The notes beneath the pieces were generated by a model, which saw only the letters and a program-made list of their open reading frames with translations, had not been told where the DNA came from and did no database searches. Of a stretch of 64,000 nucleotides of DNA, positions 9,160 through 18,272 are shown piece after piece (the first letter of the stretch is position 1; every line of letters starts with the position of its first letter). Source of the DNA: Elizabethkingia occulta (lineage in GTDB: Bacteria; Bacteroidota; Bacteroidia; Flavobacteriales; Weeksellaceae); contig NZ_MAHX01000002.1 in the NCBI RefSeq assembly GCF_002023715.1, positions 1-64,000 of the forward strand, written 5' to 3'. A program made the translations under genes and the position numbers.

Positions 9160-9552
9160 ATGCAAACGAAGAATAATGGAAAAGAAGAACGTATTTTCAT
9201 AAGAATTCAAAAATACCGGAAAGAAAACTGGAAAAAGCTTTGTTCCAAACGACAAATTTCTTTGAGCAGTTTAATTATTGACTCCGTGGAGGGTAGAATT
9301 TTTGATGATGAAAGGAGAAAAATATTGGCATTTATTGAAAAACAGGACAATATTTTTGCAAAGGTCGAAAACAACATTAATCAGATAGCTAAAATAGCCA
9401 ATATTCAAAAATTTATAAGTAAAGGGGAGCTAAAAAGTTTCAGTGAAAATTTGAAAACAATCATTGAACTAAAGGAACACCAAAACGTAATTTTCACAAA
9501 AATCTATTCGTTAATCGTAATGTGTAATAGACCTAGTTTCAAATCCAGCTAA
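9160..9552 (+). CDS. MobC-like mobilization accessory protein (orphan)
   Basis: The product has 130 residues. Its N-terminal half resembles a ribbon-helix-helix DNA-binding region (RIFIRIQKYRKENWKKLCSK, then SLSSLIIDSVEG). Its C-terminal half has the pattern NNINQIAKIANI...ISKGELKSFSENL, which corresponds to the N-N-x-N-Q-I-A-x-x-A-N motif of MobC/relaxosome accessory proteins. Such proteins bind oriT beside a relaxase. No relaxase follows: the next gene is the DNA methyltransferase 470 bp away. This is probably the relic of a mobilizable element, or a protein that lets the island use a relaxase supplied in trans. The repeat-rich 8.3-8.8 kb region upstream is a plausible binding site. Confidence 0.65.
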   Translation: MQTKNNGKEERIFIRIQKYRKENWKKLCSKRQISLSSLIIDSVEGRIFDDERRKILAFIEKQDNIFAKVENNINQIAKIANIQKFISKGELKSFSENLKTIIELKEHQNVIFTKIYSLIVMCNRPSFKSS

Positions 9553-10024
9553 TGATAGGCTGTAACAAATTTTATCTGTCTACCTATAAATATATGTAAT
9601 TGATAACATGAACAGTTTATATTAGAAATTTACTCAGCTTTTGCTGTGATAAAGTGAAGTGTATTGATAAAATCTATTCAAATGTCTGGAGAATCGTAAT
9701 TCTTCGGGTTATATTAACTATCTGCTGTTTCACAATCCATCCATTAAATTAAATAGGAAGTTAAGTAATCACTCTGGATTTCGTAGGAAAATTGAAGCCT
9801 GATGAAAAGATAAGATAATTTTTTTAAATTGAAATACAATGATGTTTGTACACTTTCTATGCATGGTTCTAAAGATTTCTTAATTAACCTAATATATTAT
9901 CAAATCTTATTATATGAAACTTACACCTCAGGTTGATGAGATTAAAGTTTTTACTAAACGGCATAAAAATACTGTTAGAAAAGATATATTTTATATATTT
10001 TTGTATATTACGAATTTTCTATTT
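9553..10024 (+). promoter_or_regulatory. Intergenic region with promoter for the methyltransferase cassette
   Basis: No gene is supported here. TATTTTTG at 9996-10003 fits the TAnnTTTG -7 box and would start transcription near 10010, about 15 bases before the chosen methyltransferase ATG. A reading frame open from 9914 would put coding sequence across this box and adds a lysine- and aromatic-rich tail foreign to the enzyme family. Confidence 0.5.
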
Positions 10025-11113
10025 ATGGAAATAACAAATGAACTAAAGGCTATAGATTTTTTTTGCGGTGCAGGAGGAGTAACTTGTGGTTTTGGAGAAG
10101 TAGGAATAAAAGTGCTCGCAGGAGTTGATATTGATCCTAAATTTCAAGATACATACGTAAAAAATAATCATGCAATTTTTATTAATGAGGATGTTTCAAA
10201 TTTGGCTCCAGAAGACTTGACTAAATATGTTGAAGTTAAAAAGAATGATAATAATCTAATTTTTGTAGGGTGTAGTCCATGTCAGTATTATTCTAATTTA
10301 AAATCTGATAAAACGAAATCCCAAAAGAGCAGATTATTACTTGAGGATTTTAAAGAATTTGTTCTTCATTATAGACCTGGTTTTGTTTTCATTGAAAATG
10401 TTCCTGGTTTGGAAACAAAAGTAGGAAGTCCAATACATAATTTTAAAAAATCTCTAAGAAAGGAGGGGTACGTTTTTGATCAGAAAGTTGTTAATGCAAA
10501 ATATTTTAACGTTCCTCAAAATAGAAGACGTTTTATTTTAATAGCCTCAAGACTTAATTCTGAGATTAAATTACCTTTACAAGATAAAAAAAAGGATAAT
10601 ATAATGACAGTGAAAAAAGCTATTGGTAATGAAAAGCTTTTTCCAAAAGTTGAAGCAGGTTTTATTGATAATTCAATATATATGCATACCGTTTCAAGAG
10701 TTAGCGATTTAAATCTACAAAGATTAAAACATACACCTAAAGATGGTGGTTCTAGAAAAAATTGGGAGCATAATAAAGATTTACAATTAGAATGCTATAA
10801 GGAGCATGATGGTCATTACGATGTTTACGGAAGAATGTATTGGGATAGACCTGCTCCAACTATTACAACAAGATTTATATATACAAGCACGGGGCGTTAT
10901 TCACATCCAGAGCAAGATAGAGCTATTTCCTTAAGAGAAGGTGCTACATTGCAATCATTTCCTTTAAATTATAACTTTTACTCTTCTAACAAAGGTACTG
11001 TAGCGACAATGATCGGTAATGCAGTTCCTCCCAAATTAGCTAAAGCTATTGGGGTAACAATTTTTGAACATTGGAAATTATGGCGCAATTCAAAACAAGA
11101 GCAAGAGCAATAG
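10025..11113 (+). CDS. Cytosine-5 DNA methyltransferase (Dcm family)
   Basis: The start at 10025 places motif I right after the N-terminus, as is usual, and gives 362 residues, a typical length. Conserved motifs are all present: I (DFFCGAGG, 11-18), IV with the catalytic cysteine (SPCQ, C86), VI (ENV, 124-126), VIII (QNRRR, 165-169), IX (RPAPTITTR, 275-283) and X (IGNAVPP, 330-336). The short target-recognition region lies at ~190-270. It should therefore be an active enzyme that transfers methyl from S-adenosylmethionine to C5 of cytosine at a sequence I cannot predict. No classical restriction endonuclease is adjacent. The next gene overlaps its end by 34 bases, so it heads a four-gene operon. 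Confidence 0.93.
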   Translation: MEITNELKAIDFFCGAGGVTCGFGEVGIKVLAGVDIDPKFQDTYVKNNHAIFINEDVSNLAPEDLTKYVEVKKNDNNLIFVGCSPCQYYSNLKSDKTKSQKSRLLLEDFKEFVLHYRPGFVFIENVPGLETKVGSPIHNFKKSLRKEGYVFDQKVVNAKYFNVPQNRRRFILIASRLNSEIKLPLQDKKKDNIMTVKKAIGNEKLFPKVEAGFIDNSIYMHTVSRVSDLNLQRLKHTPKDGGSRKNWEHNKDLQLECYKEHDGHYDVYGRMYWDRPAPTITTRFIYTSTGRYSHPEQDRAISLREGATLQSFPLNYNFYSSNKGTVATMIGNAVPPKLAKAIGVTIFEHWKLWRNSKQEQEQ

Positions 11114-14076
11114 ATCTACTAGGGAGACAGCAGATTGCAGGAATTCCCACGGCAATTAACGAACTTTTCAAAAATGCTCATGATGCTTATGCTGATCATG
11201 TAGAAGTTGATTATTTTAGAAAAGAGCAACTCTTTATATTGAGAGATGATGGTCTTGGTATGACCAAAGATGATTTTGAAAAAAGATGGTTGGTTCTAGC
11301 CACAGAAAGTAAGTTTGCTAATCATAAAACGCCTCCACCACCCACCGCTTTAAATAAAGCCCTAAGACCCATAATGGGAGAGAAGGGCATTGGTAGATTG
11401 GCAATTGCATCAATAGGGAAACAAGTTTTAATTTTATCAAGAGCAGAGAGAGAAGGAAAACTGATGCCCTTGATAGCTGCCTTTATAAATTGGGGAGTAT
11501 TTGAATGCCCGGGAATTAACTTAGACCAAGTTTTTATTCCCGTTATTGAACCTGAAAACAATTTTTTAACGGTTGAAGAAATCGAAAATATGAAATTGTT
11601 AGTGATTGAACATCTACAAAAAATTGCTGATAATAATGATATTGAATATAAGGATTTTATCAAATTAAAAGATGAAATAAATTCTTTTAATTGTGATCCT
11701 TTTGAATTAATGGATTGGTTACCAAATAATTTAACATTAACTGAAAAATCAGGAACACATTTTTATATTTCGCCTTGCGATGATAATTTAAATGCAAATA
11801 TTGATGGAGATAAAGAGGTAAGAGATGAAGCTTCAAGCTTAGAGAAGATGCTTATTGGTTTTACAAATACAATGACACCAGATCATCCAAAACCTAATAT
11901 CGAAACAGCTTTTAGAGATTACAGAGGAGATGATGGGATTTACTATGATCTGATTGGTGAGGAATCGTTTATTAGTCCTGCCGAGTTTAAAATTATGGAC
12001 CATCATTTTAAAGGTGAGTTTGACGAATTTGGACAATTTGTTGGGAATGTGAAGGTTTATGATAATGATTTTGATAATCATAAAATAATATGGTCTGGAA
12101 ATAATTTTAGAAAAACTTCTTGTGGAAAATTTTCGATTGAAACCGCATACTTACAAGGAGATCTAAAACAATCATTATTAGAACAGGGATTGTATAGTCC
12201 AATCAGGAGTAAATTAGATCGTTATGGAGGTTTATATATCTATCGAGATGGAATAAGGATATTGCCTTATGGAGATAATAATTTTGATTTTTTAGATATT
12301 GAAAAAAACAGATCAAAGAGTGCAAGTTATTATTTCTTTTCCTATAGAAGAATGATTGGTATTGTGGACATCTCAAAAGCAGAGAATCCAGAGCTTATTG
12401 AAAAAGCCGGGCGTGAAGGATTCATAGAAAACAAAGCTTACCGTCAATTAAGAGATATCTTAAAAAATTTTTTTGTACAACTTGCTAATGACTTTTTCAG
12501 GGAAAAAGGCAATGGTGACTTTACATCGACTTTCTTAACAATAAGAAAAGAAAGAGAAAAAATGTACAAAGCTAAAGAGCAAAGAGAAAAAAGAGCAAAA
12601 GAAAGAAAGGATAAGTTTTTAGGAGAAATAAATACTTTTTTTGAAAGTGTTCAATCTGGTGATCTACAAAATAGTATCGACGAAATTTTACATTCTACTG
12701 AAAAAAATATGGGATCAATAGCTTATATAGCTGATCCTGATGAAGCAAGTCAAAAACTTATTGATTATGAGTTTGAAGGTAGAAAAAAGTTAACCGAATT
12801 AAGAGTTAAAAATAAAGTTATGGCTCCAAGAGCTTTTAGCCTTACAAGAGAACAACGAAGAAATTGGGAATCATATTTAGAAGAATACAGTCGAATCAGT
12901 AACGAATATTTTAATAACGCTGATAAGAAAATTGAAGAATTATTAAACAAATTTCAGCACGAACTTAATATTGAGATAAGTAGACGGAAAAGAATTGAAA
13001 AGCATGTTGATTTAATTTCGGAAGAAGCTAAAGACACTACAAAGAAAAGGTTTGATGAAGCAAGAAACATTGCTGAGGAAATATCGTTTAAAGTACGAAG
13101 ATTGACCCAAGAATTAATGGGAGATCTTGAACAAAAAATAAGACAGACCAAAATAGGTTTAACAGATATTAAATTAGCCAATACGAGTGATGTTGACATA
13201 TATGAAGAGATAAAACAAATAGAAATGCCAATAATTGAGGAAAAAGATTATGCAAATTCTATTTTAGAAAATATTATACATCAATTAGATAATATTTATT
13301 GGGAGAAAGATGAATCTGGACGTATTGTAACTAATGCTCAAATCACAGAAGCTATTGAAGAAGAATTGGAAGAAGCCAAAGAGAAAATGTTTGCTGACAT
13401 TGAGTTAACACAGCTTGGTTTAGCTGTAAATATTGTACATCATGAATTTAATAGTACTGTAAATTCTTTAAGAAATGGTATTCGAGATTTACAACGATGG
13501 GCGGACGTGGACAATAAAATAGACTCGACTTACAGAAACATCAGAACCAATTTTGAACATTTAGATACCTATTTATCTCTTTTAACACCTCTTAATCGTA
13601 GATTGTATAGAAAGGAAGAAAATATAAAAGGAGAAGAAATATATTTATTCCTTTTAGATGTTTTTAGAGGTAGAATTGATAGGCATAATATTAACTTGAA
13701 GAGAACAAAGGCATTTTCCGATATTAAATTCAAGGGATACCGTTCCCAGTTCTACCCCGTATTTGTAAACCTTGTTGACAATGCAATTCATTGGCTTAAA
13801 CAGACAACGGATGATCACGAAAGAATTGTAAGATTACATGCAGATATGAACAAAAATATTTTTTATGTTTCAAATAACGGGCCGGAAATTACTGTTGCTG
13901 ATTATGAAAATATTTTTGAATTTGGTCAATCCAAGAAAAATAATGGCAGAGGAATGGGGTTATATATATCAAAAGAAGTTTTACGCTCTGCCGGATATAC
14001 TATTTATGTGGGAGAACCGAGAAAAGATATGAAAGTAACCTTTGTTATCTCACCAATAAACCAAGATGAAAAATGA
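11080..14076 (+). CDS. Dual GHKL ATPase: Hsp90/MORC-like head and histidine-kinase-like tail
   Basis: I start at the ATG at 11080 (an in-frame TTG lies at 11071). The product has 998 residues. The N-terminus is a Bergerat-fold ATPase resembling Hsp90/MutL/MORC: N box NELFKNAHDAY (27-37), G1 DDGLGM (56-61), G2 GEKGIGRLA (100-108). The middle (about 480-740) is highly charged and likely coiled coil. Near 787 the sequence HHEFNSTVNSLR resembles the phospho-accepting helix of histidine kinases. It is followed by a second GHKL domain with NLVDN (897-901), SNNGPE, IFEFGQSKK and GRGMGLYISKEVL (956-968). No membrane segment is seen, so it is cytoplasmic. It overlaps the methyltransferase gene, and its stop overlaps the next start (ATGA), indicating translational coupling. 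It probably senses DNA or phage and signals to the receiver protein. Confidence 0.88.
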   Translation: MAQFKTRARAIDLLGRQQIAGIPTAINELFKNAHDAYADHVEVDYFRKEQLFILRDDGLGMTKDDFEKRWLVLATESKFANHKTPPPPTALNKALRPIMGEKGIGRLAIASIGKQVLILSRAEREGKLMPLIAAFINWGVFECPGINLDQVFIPVIEPENNFLTVEEIENMKLLVIEHLQKIADNNDIEYKDFIKLKDEINSFNCDPFELMDWLPNNLTLTEKSGTHFYISPCDDNLNANIDGDKEVRDEASSLEKMLIGFTNTMTPDHPKPNIETAFRDYRGDDGIYYDLIGEESFISPAEFKIMDHHFKGEFDEFGQFVGNVKVYDNDFDNHKIIWSGNNFRKTSCGKFSIETAYLQGDLKQSLLEQGLYSPIRSKLDRYGGLYIYRDGIRILPYGDNNFDFLDIEKNRSKSASYYFFSYRRMIGIVDISKAENPELIEKAGREGFIENKAYRQLRDILKNFFVQLANDFFREKGNGDFTSTFLTIRKEREKMYKAKEQREKRAKERKDKFLGEINTFFESVQSGDLQNSIDEILHSTEKNMGSIAYIADPDEASQKLIDYEFEGRKKLTELRVKNKVMAPRAFSLTREQRRNWESYLEEYSRISNEYFNNADKKIEELLNKFQHELNIEISRRKRIEKHVDLISEEAKDTTKKRFDEARNIAEEISFKVRRLTQELMGDLEQKIRQTKIGLTDIKLANTSDVDIYEEIKQIEMPIIEEKDYANSILENIIHQLDNIYWEKDESGRIVTNAQITEAIEEELEEAKEKMFADIELTQLGLAVNIVHHEFNSTVNSLRNGIRDLQRWADVDNKIDSTYRNIRTNFEHLDTYLSLLTPLNRRLYRKEENIKGEEIYLFLLDVFRGRIDRHNINLKRTKAFSDIKFKGYRSQFYPVFVNLVDNAIHWLKQTTDDHERIVRLHADMNKNIFYVSNNGPEITVADYENIFEFGQSKKNNGRGMGLYISKEVLRSAGYTIYVGEPRKDMKVTFVISPINQDEK

Positions 14077-15719
14077 GTGAAAATTATTTTGAAGAATCAA
14101 TTGACGTAGCTGATAATTTCATAAAAACTATTTGTTTTGTTGACGACCAGCCTTTTTTTAATGATGCTGAAGATCCTATAAATGGAGGGATCGATCATAG
14201 AATTAATGCAGATATTATCACCAAAGTATTTGCGAAAAAGGGGAAATCATGCTCATTTTTCAAATATAATAACATTGAAGATGAAGATACCGTTTTAACA
14301 TTAGCGAAAAATTGTGATGTTACTGTATTAGATTGGAAAATTATCATGGAACCATCCGAACAAAATGGAAAAGAGGTTAAAAAAGTTTTATCTGAAGAGG
14401 AGTTAGAAGAGGATGTTGATGAAGATGAGTCAAGAGGAATTTATGCAATAAGATTAATAGAGAAAATTTTAGGTGAGAATCATAGAACTCCGAAATTACT
14501 CATAGTTTTTACAGCAGAATATGATACAGAAAAAATTGTTATTCCTATTAGGAGAAAACTTGATGAGTTAGGTATTGCTTACGAAGAAAATGAAGATGAA
14601 TTATATTTTCATAACGATAAGATAAGACTCTCAATTTACTTTAAGCTACCTGAAGATCATAAACATATTTCTGAAGAAGTTAAAAGAAAAGAGGTTAATT
14701 TAGAAAAATTACCAGAAATAATAAATTCTGAATTTGCACAATTAACCAATGCATTAGTACTACAAGCAGCGATTAGGGCAATTTCTGAGGTTAGAAATAA
14801 TACTTATAACTTATTAGAATCGTATAACAGAAAACTTGACCCAGCATACTTAACACATCGATCATTATTACCAACCCCGGATGATGCAGAAGACCAGCTA
14901 TTAGAAATTATAGGTAGTGATATCAAAAGTTTAATAAAGGAAAGTGAAATTAATTCAATTATTAAGACACGAGCACTTCCATTATTTTTAAAGGATCAAT
15001 ACAGGGATGCAAGTTATCCATTTGTGCTCGATAATAGAGAACAGCTTGCAAACCTCGATCCACCAGAAAATATTAATATTGACACTTTGCATTCCATAGT
15101 TTTACATGGAGTAGAAAAAACTTTTTATAAAAAAGAAATTCCATTTGAAGAAAATGTATTATTTTCAAAGATCTGTCATAAGAATCTTACAAATACTTTT
15201 GCTAACGATGCGGACGAAGCAAAAATGAGTGACATAAAATTCTCAATTCTCACTACAATAAAACCAAGGTATTTGATTTCTAATTTTACAATGACATTAG
15301 GGACTATCTTGAAGGAAGAGAGAAAAGAAAGCTATTGGCTTTGTGTTCAACCTAAATGTGACTCTGTTAGAATTAGTCAAAGAAAAAGATCATTCCTTTT
15401 ATTAAAATTAAATGCTGTTGAACCGCCGAAAAAGTTTCATTTTGTTGTTAAAGTGGATGGTGAGTTTAAATTTTTCAAAATTAATTATAAAATCTACGAC
15501 TCACAATTAGTAGATTTTATTACTCATGAAAATGGTAATGTTTGCTCATTTGAAAGTGATTCCCAAATCAAGTTTAAAAGAGGAGATAATAAAGATATGT
15601 TATGGATAGGCGAATTAAAGAATGACTTTGCTCAGAATGTAAGTAATTCTTTAGCTTTTGAACTTTCACGGGTTGGATTAGACTTATCTGAATGGCTTAG
15701 AAGATGGTCTGGGAATTAA
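14073..15719 (+). CDS. Divergent response-receiver protein of the cassette
   Basis: The 548-residue product begins with a receiver-like domain. It has the acidic pair FVDDQ (D24/D25), a candidate phospho-acceptor D87 in VTVLDWKI, and a T/S-position residue T147 in LLIVFTAE. An acidic insert (about 105-120, EEELEEDVDEDES) enlarges the domain compared with CheY. The layout fits the response-receiver family found in bacterial conflict systems rather than ordinary transcriptional regulators. The C-terminal ~350 residues contain no HTH, nuclease or other effector motif I recognise. The gene shares four bases with the upstream kinase-like gene and ends 11 bp before the AAA gene. It is the presumed target of phosphotransfer from the dual-GHKL protein. 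The effect of signalling is unknown. Confidence 0.75.
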   Translation: MSENYFEESIDVADNFIKTICFVDDQPFFNDAEDPINGGIDHRINADIITKVFAKKGKSCSFFKYNNIEDEDTVLTLAKNCDVTVLDWKIIMEPSEQNGKEVKKVLSEEELEEDVDEDESRGIYAIRLIEKILGENHRTPKLLIVFTAEYDTEKIVIPIRRKLDELGIAYEENEDELYFHNDKIRLSIYFKLPEDHKHISEEVKRKEVNLEKLPEIINSEFAQLTNALVLQAAIRAISEVRNNTYNLLESYNRKLDPAYLTHRSLLPTPDDAEDQLLEIIGSDIKSLIKESEINSIIKTRALPLFLKDQYRDASYPFVLDNREQLANLDPPENINIDTLHSIVLHGVEKTFYKKEIPFEENVLFSKICHKNLTNTFANDADEAKMSDIKFSILTTIKPRYLISNFTMTLGTILKEERKESYWLCVQPKCDSVRISQRKRSFLLLKLNAVEPPKKFHFVVKVDGEFKFFKINYKIYDSQLVDFITHENGNVCSFESDSQIKFKRGDNKDMLWIGELKNDFAQNVSNSLAFELSRVGLDLSEWLRRWSGN

Positions 15720-15730
15720 AAATTTAAAGA

Positions 15731-17533
15731 ATGTACGAGCTAGATCAATTAATAAATACAGTAAAAAGAATAAAAAATTCTGGAAGTGTTCAAAAATATA
15801 TAGATTTTATTCAGTTCCCATTTTATAGAAATCTTGAATTAAATACAAAAATCAATTTTGAATTCCCACTAACTGTTTTTATTGGTCAAAATGGTTGTGG
15901 TAAGTCTTCCTGTTTACACGCTTTATATGGAGCCCCTCGCAGAACAACTCCTTATGAATTTTGGTTTGATACAAGTGTAGACCCAATAGAATATTATGAT
16001 GATCAGAAAAAGAGACATTCTTTTTGGTACAGGTTTAAAGGAGATGATAATTCTTATAAAGAGGTAGTCAAGGCAAGGATAAGAAGAAGTAATGACCCTA
16101 ATTATTGGGAAACTAGCCGCCCATTAGTATGGGCAGGAATGACATCCAGAGAAGATGGGGGAAGAGATACTCCAATTGCCAAAGATGTTGTTTATATTGA
16201 TTTTAGAGCTGAGTTGAGTGCTTTTGATAAATTTTTCCATTTTGGAAACAATTCAAGGACTTCAACAAGAAATAAACAGGAGTTTATCCGGAAGAAATCA
16301 AAACAGCTTCAAGATATAATTTCTGGACGAAAATCATTTGTATATACCCGAGCAGGAGCTATTAACAACCCATTAAGGGTATTAACTCAGGAAGAACTTA
16401 AGTGGATATCCTTTATATTGGGAAAAGAATATATTTCAGGAGAATATATTGAACATTCCTTTTTTAGAAATTTTGGTTATACTGTTATCTTTAACACGGG
16501 ACATGCAAGATATTCGGAAGCTTTTGCAGGAAGCGGAGAAATTGCCGTAGTAAAGTTAGTCCTTAAAATTTTAGAAGCTCAAAATTATTCTCTCATTTTG
16601 CTTGATGAACCGGAAGTTTCATTGCATCCGGGAGCTCAAGAGAGATTGAAAATTTTCTTATTAGAGCAAATAAAACTTAAGAAACATCAAATAATTCTGA
16701 CAAGCCATTCTCCCTCATTAGTAAATGGATTACCTAAAGAAGCTATTAAAGTATTTTATCAAAACCCTAATAATAAAAGATTTCTAGTAAAGGAAAATCT
16801 TTCACCTGAAGAAGCATTTTATCATATAGAGTTTCCTTTGCTTAGGAAAAAGGAAATTATAGTAGAAGATACTTTAGCTCAAGAAATACTTTCGGCCGTT
16901 CTCTCAGAACTAGGATTTGAGACAAGGAATATGTTTAATATTAAATTCAATCCGGGCGGAGAAAGTGTTATTAAAAAAGAATTCATACCTGTTTTTTGTA
17001 GAGAAAATAATAGTTCAAATTATATATTTTTTGATGGTGATCAGAAACCCAATAATAGTCATTATAATTGGACTACTTTTGCTGTATCTGACTTAACAGT
17101 TGATTTTTTAAAATCTAAAATACGAGAACAAACGAGTGAAGAAATAAAATTCTCTGTAGATAGCTTAGGAAATACTGGCAATGAACAACAACAAATAGAT
17201 TTACTTAAAAAGTATTTAGAATATTATAATAGGAATGTGTTCTATTTACCTAAAAATACTCCTGAAGAAGTAATTTGGAATGAAGAATTTTCGAGTATGA
17301 TGGCGCAATCTGTATTAGATAATTCAAAATTTTCCCAATATATACAAGATTGTAATGCTGTTAACAGCTTTAAAGAGAAGTTTTCTATATACACAAAATA
17401 TATGATGGGAAATAATACTTCTGAAGATATTTTGAATACTCAAAAAATATTTATCCAGAGGTGGGTAAATGCTAAAAATAATGATTATCAAAGCCTGATT
17501 GAAACTATTAATTCCATAATTGACAATGGCTGA
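15731..17533 (+). CDS. OLD-like AAA ATPase with C-terminal TOPRIM-type domain
   Basis: The product has 600 residues. An ABC/SMC-type AAA ATPase is shown by Walker A GQNGCGKSS (52-60), an ABC-signature-like SGSGE, Walker B LILLDEPEVSLHPG (around 288-301) and the switch region ILTSHSPSLVN. The C-terminal third has acidic motifs of a TOPRIM fold: VED (E379, D380) and FFDGDQ (D435, D437). In known OLD-family proteins this fold is a metal-dependent nuclease, and many act in phage defence. It is the last gene of the methyltransferase operon and the best candidate for the destructive effector. Nuclease activity is inferred from two acidic motifs only. Confidence 0.82.
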   Translation: MYELDQLINTVKRIKNSGSVQKYIDFIQFPFYRNLELNTKINFEFPLTVFIGQNGCGKSSCLHALYGAPRRTTPYEFWFDTSVDPIEYYDDQKKRHSFWYRFKGDDNSYKEVVKARIRRSNDPNYWETSRPLVWAGMTSREDGGRDTPIAKDVVYIDFRAELSAFDKFFHFGNNSRTSTRNKQEFIRKKSKQLQDIISGRKSFVYTRAGAINNPLRVLTQEELKWISFILGKEYISGEYIEHSFFRNFGYTVIFNTGHARYSEAFAGSGEIAVVKLVLKILEAQNYSLILLDEPEVSLHPGAQERLKIFLLEQIKLKKHQIILTSHSPSLVNGLPKEAIKVFYQNPNNKRFLVKENLSPEEAFYHIEFPLLRKKEIIVEDTLAQEILSAVLSELGFETRNMFNIKFNPGGESVIKKEFIPVFCRENNSSNYIFFDGDQKPNNSHYNWTTFAVSDLTVDFLKSKIREQTSEEIKFSVDSLGNTGNEQQQIDLLKKYLEYYNRNVFYLPKNTPEEVIWNEEFSSMMAQSVLDNSKFSQYIQDCNAVNSFKEKFSIYTKYMMGNNTSEDILNTQKIFIQRWVNAKNNDYQSLIETINSIIDNG

Positions 17534-18254
17534 TATCTATTCTTCCGAGAAAAAATCAGATATTATGTTTAAAATTTCTGGGAACGAAACGGAGCTGAAA
17601 ATTTTAATTCGGACGTATTTGTTTTCAAAAGGTTATTAGTTTCGGAAAAACGATAAAATGCTTTCCTAGTTGTTCAAATGTTGTGCTTTCAAAGTATAAA
17701 ACAATAATATTTGCTCATGGATCTTTTAGTATGGACTTAGTATTTTGTGGAGACAAAAATAAAAAAAGAAGTCAAAGATAGGGAGCTTCCGAGTCCAACT
17801 ACTAAATTTTGTCAAGGTCAGGCCCTAACGGGTTTTTAGAAAAAGTTTTTATGTATATAAAAATACACAAAAACTTTTTCCAAAAAACCTTGACACAACA
17901 CCCCACTCCCTTAAAAGAGGACTTTCTTTTCTTCTTTTTTTCGGTTTTTTCTTCGCTTTCTTTTAAAAATATTTCAGCAGAGTAGATATGGAGCAGAAAA
18001 TTATGTTAAAATATCCAGTGTGATACTTACTGGATTAAAAGAATCCCCAAAAGACCAATGAAGTTTTAGGATTTGTATTCAGGGTTTTATATTTTTCTTT
18101 ATAATATAAGGAAGGAGATAAATATTTTCCTATATTTGATATAATAAAACGAATCAAAAACCTACATTTCAAAAGTGAGTAATTCGGTGAGTAGCTGAAA
18201 CTTAATTTCAGAAAATGTCGATAAAAAAAGAGATTTAGAGAATAGGTGGTTTTA
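17534..18254. other. Non-coding island tail with a long inverted repeat
   Basis: No gene is supported. The notable object is the inverted repeat at 17811-17894. AT-rich filler with scattered poly-T tracts (17925-17960) surrounds it. Confidence 0.5.
17811..17894. repeat. Long inverted repeat able to form a ~28-bp stem
   Basis: GTCAAGG (17811-17817) pairs with CCTTGAC (17888-17894). Inside an asymmetric loop, GGTTTTTAGAAAAAGTTTTT pairs with AAAAACTTTTTCCAAAAAACC with single mismatches, and TGTAT pairs with ATACA at the tip. It lies 280 bp after the AAA gene and could be a terminator, a recombination site or an element end. Confidence 0.7.
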
Positions 18255-18268
18255 CCTCACTCTCCGCA
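18255..18268 (+). mobile_element. tRNA-Ser 3'-end scar, probable attachment site
   Basis: CCTCACTCTCCGCA is the expected 3' end of a bacterial tRNA-Ser (T-stem strand, acceptor strand ACTCTCC, discriminator G, then CA). The rest of a tRNA is absent: the preceding GGTGGTTTTAC only resembles a T-arm. A strong tRNA-type terminator starts 5 bp later. Integrases that use tRNA 3' ends leave exactly this kind of partial copy at the far border, so the genes to the left may be an integrated island. The intact tRNA and the integrase would lie outside the window. Confidence 0.5.
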
Positions 18269-18272
18269 GAAT

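Noticed and set aside
9914-10024. Longer N-terminus of the methyltransferase from the ATG at 9914
   Set aside because: The 37 extra residues do not match the family, and the best promoter box lies inside them; motif I sits at the usual distance from the 10025 start.
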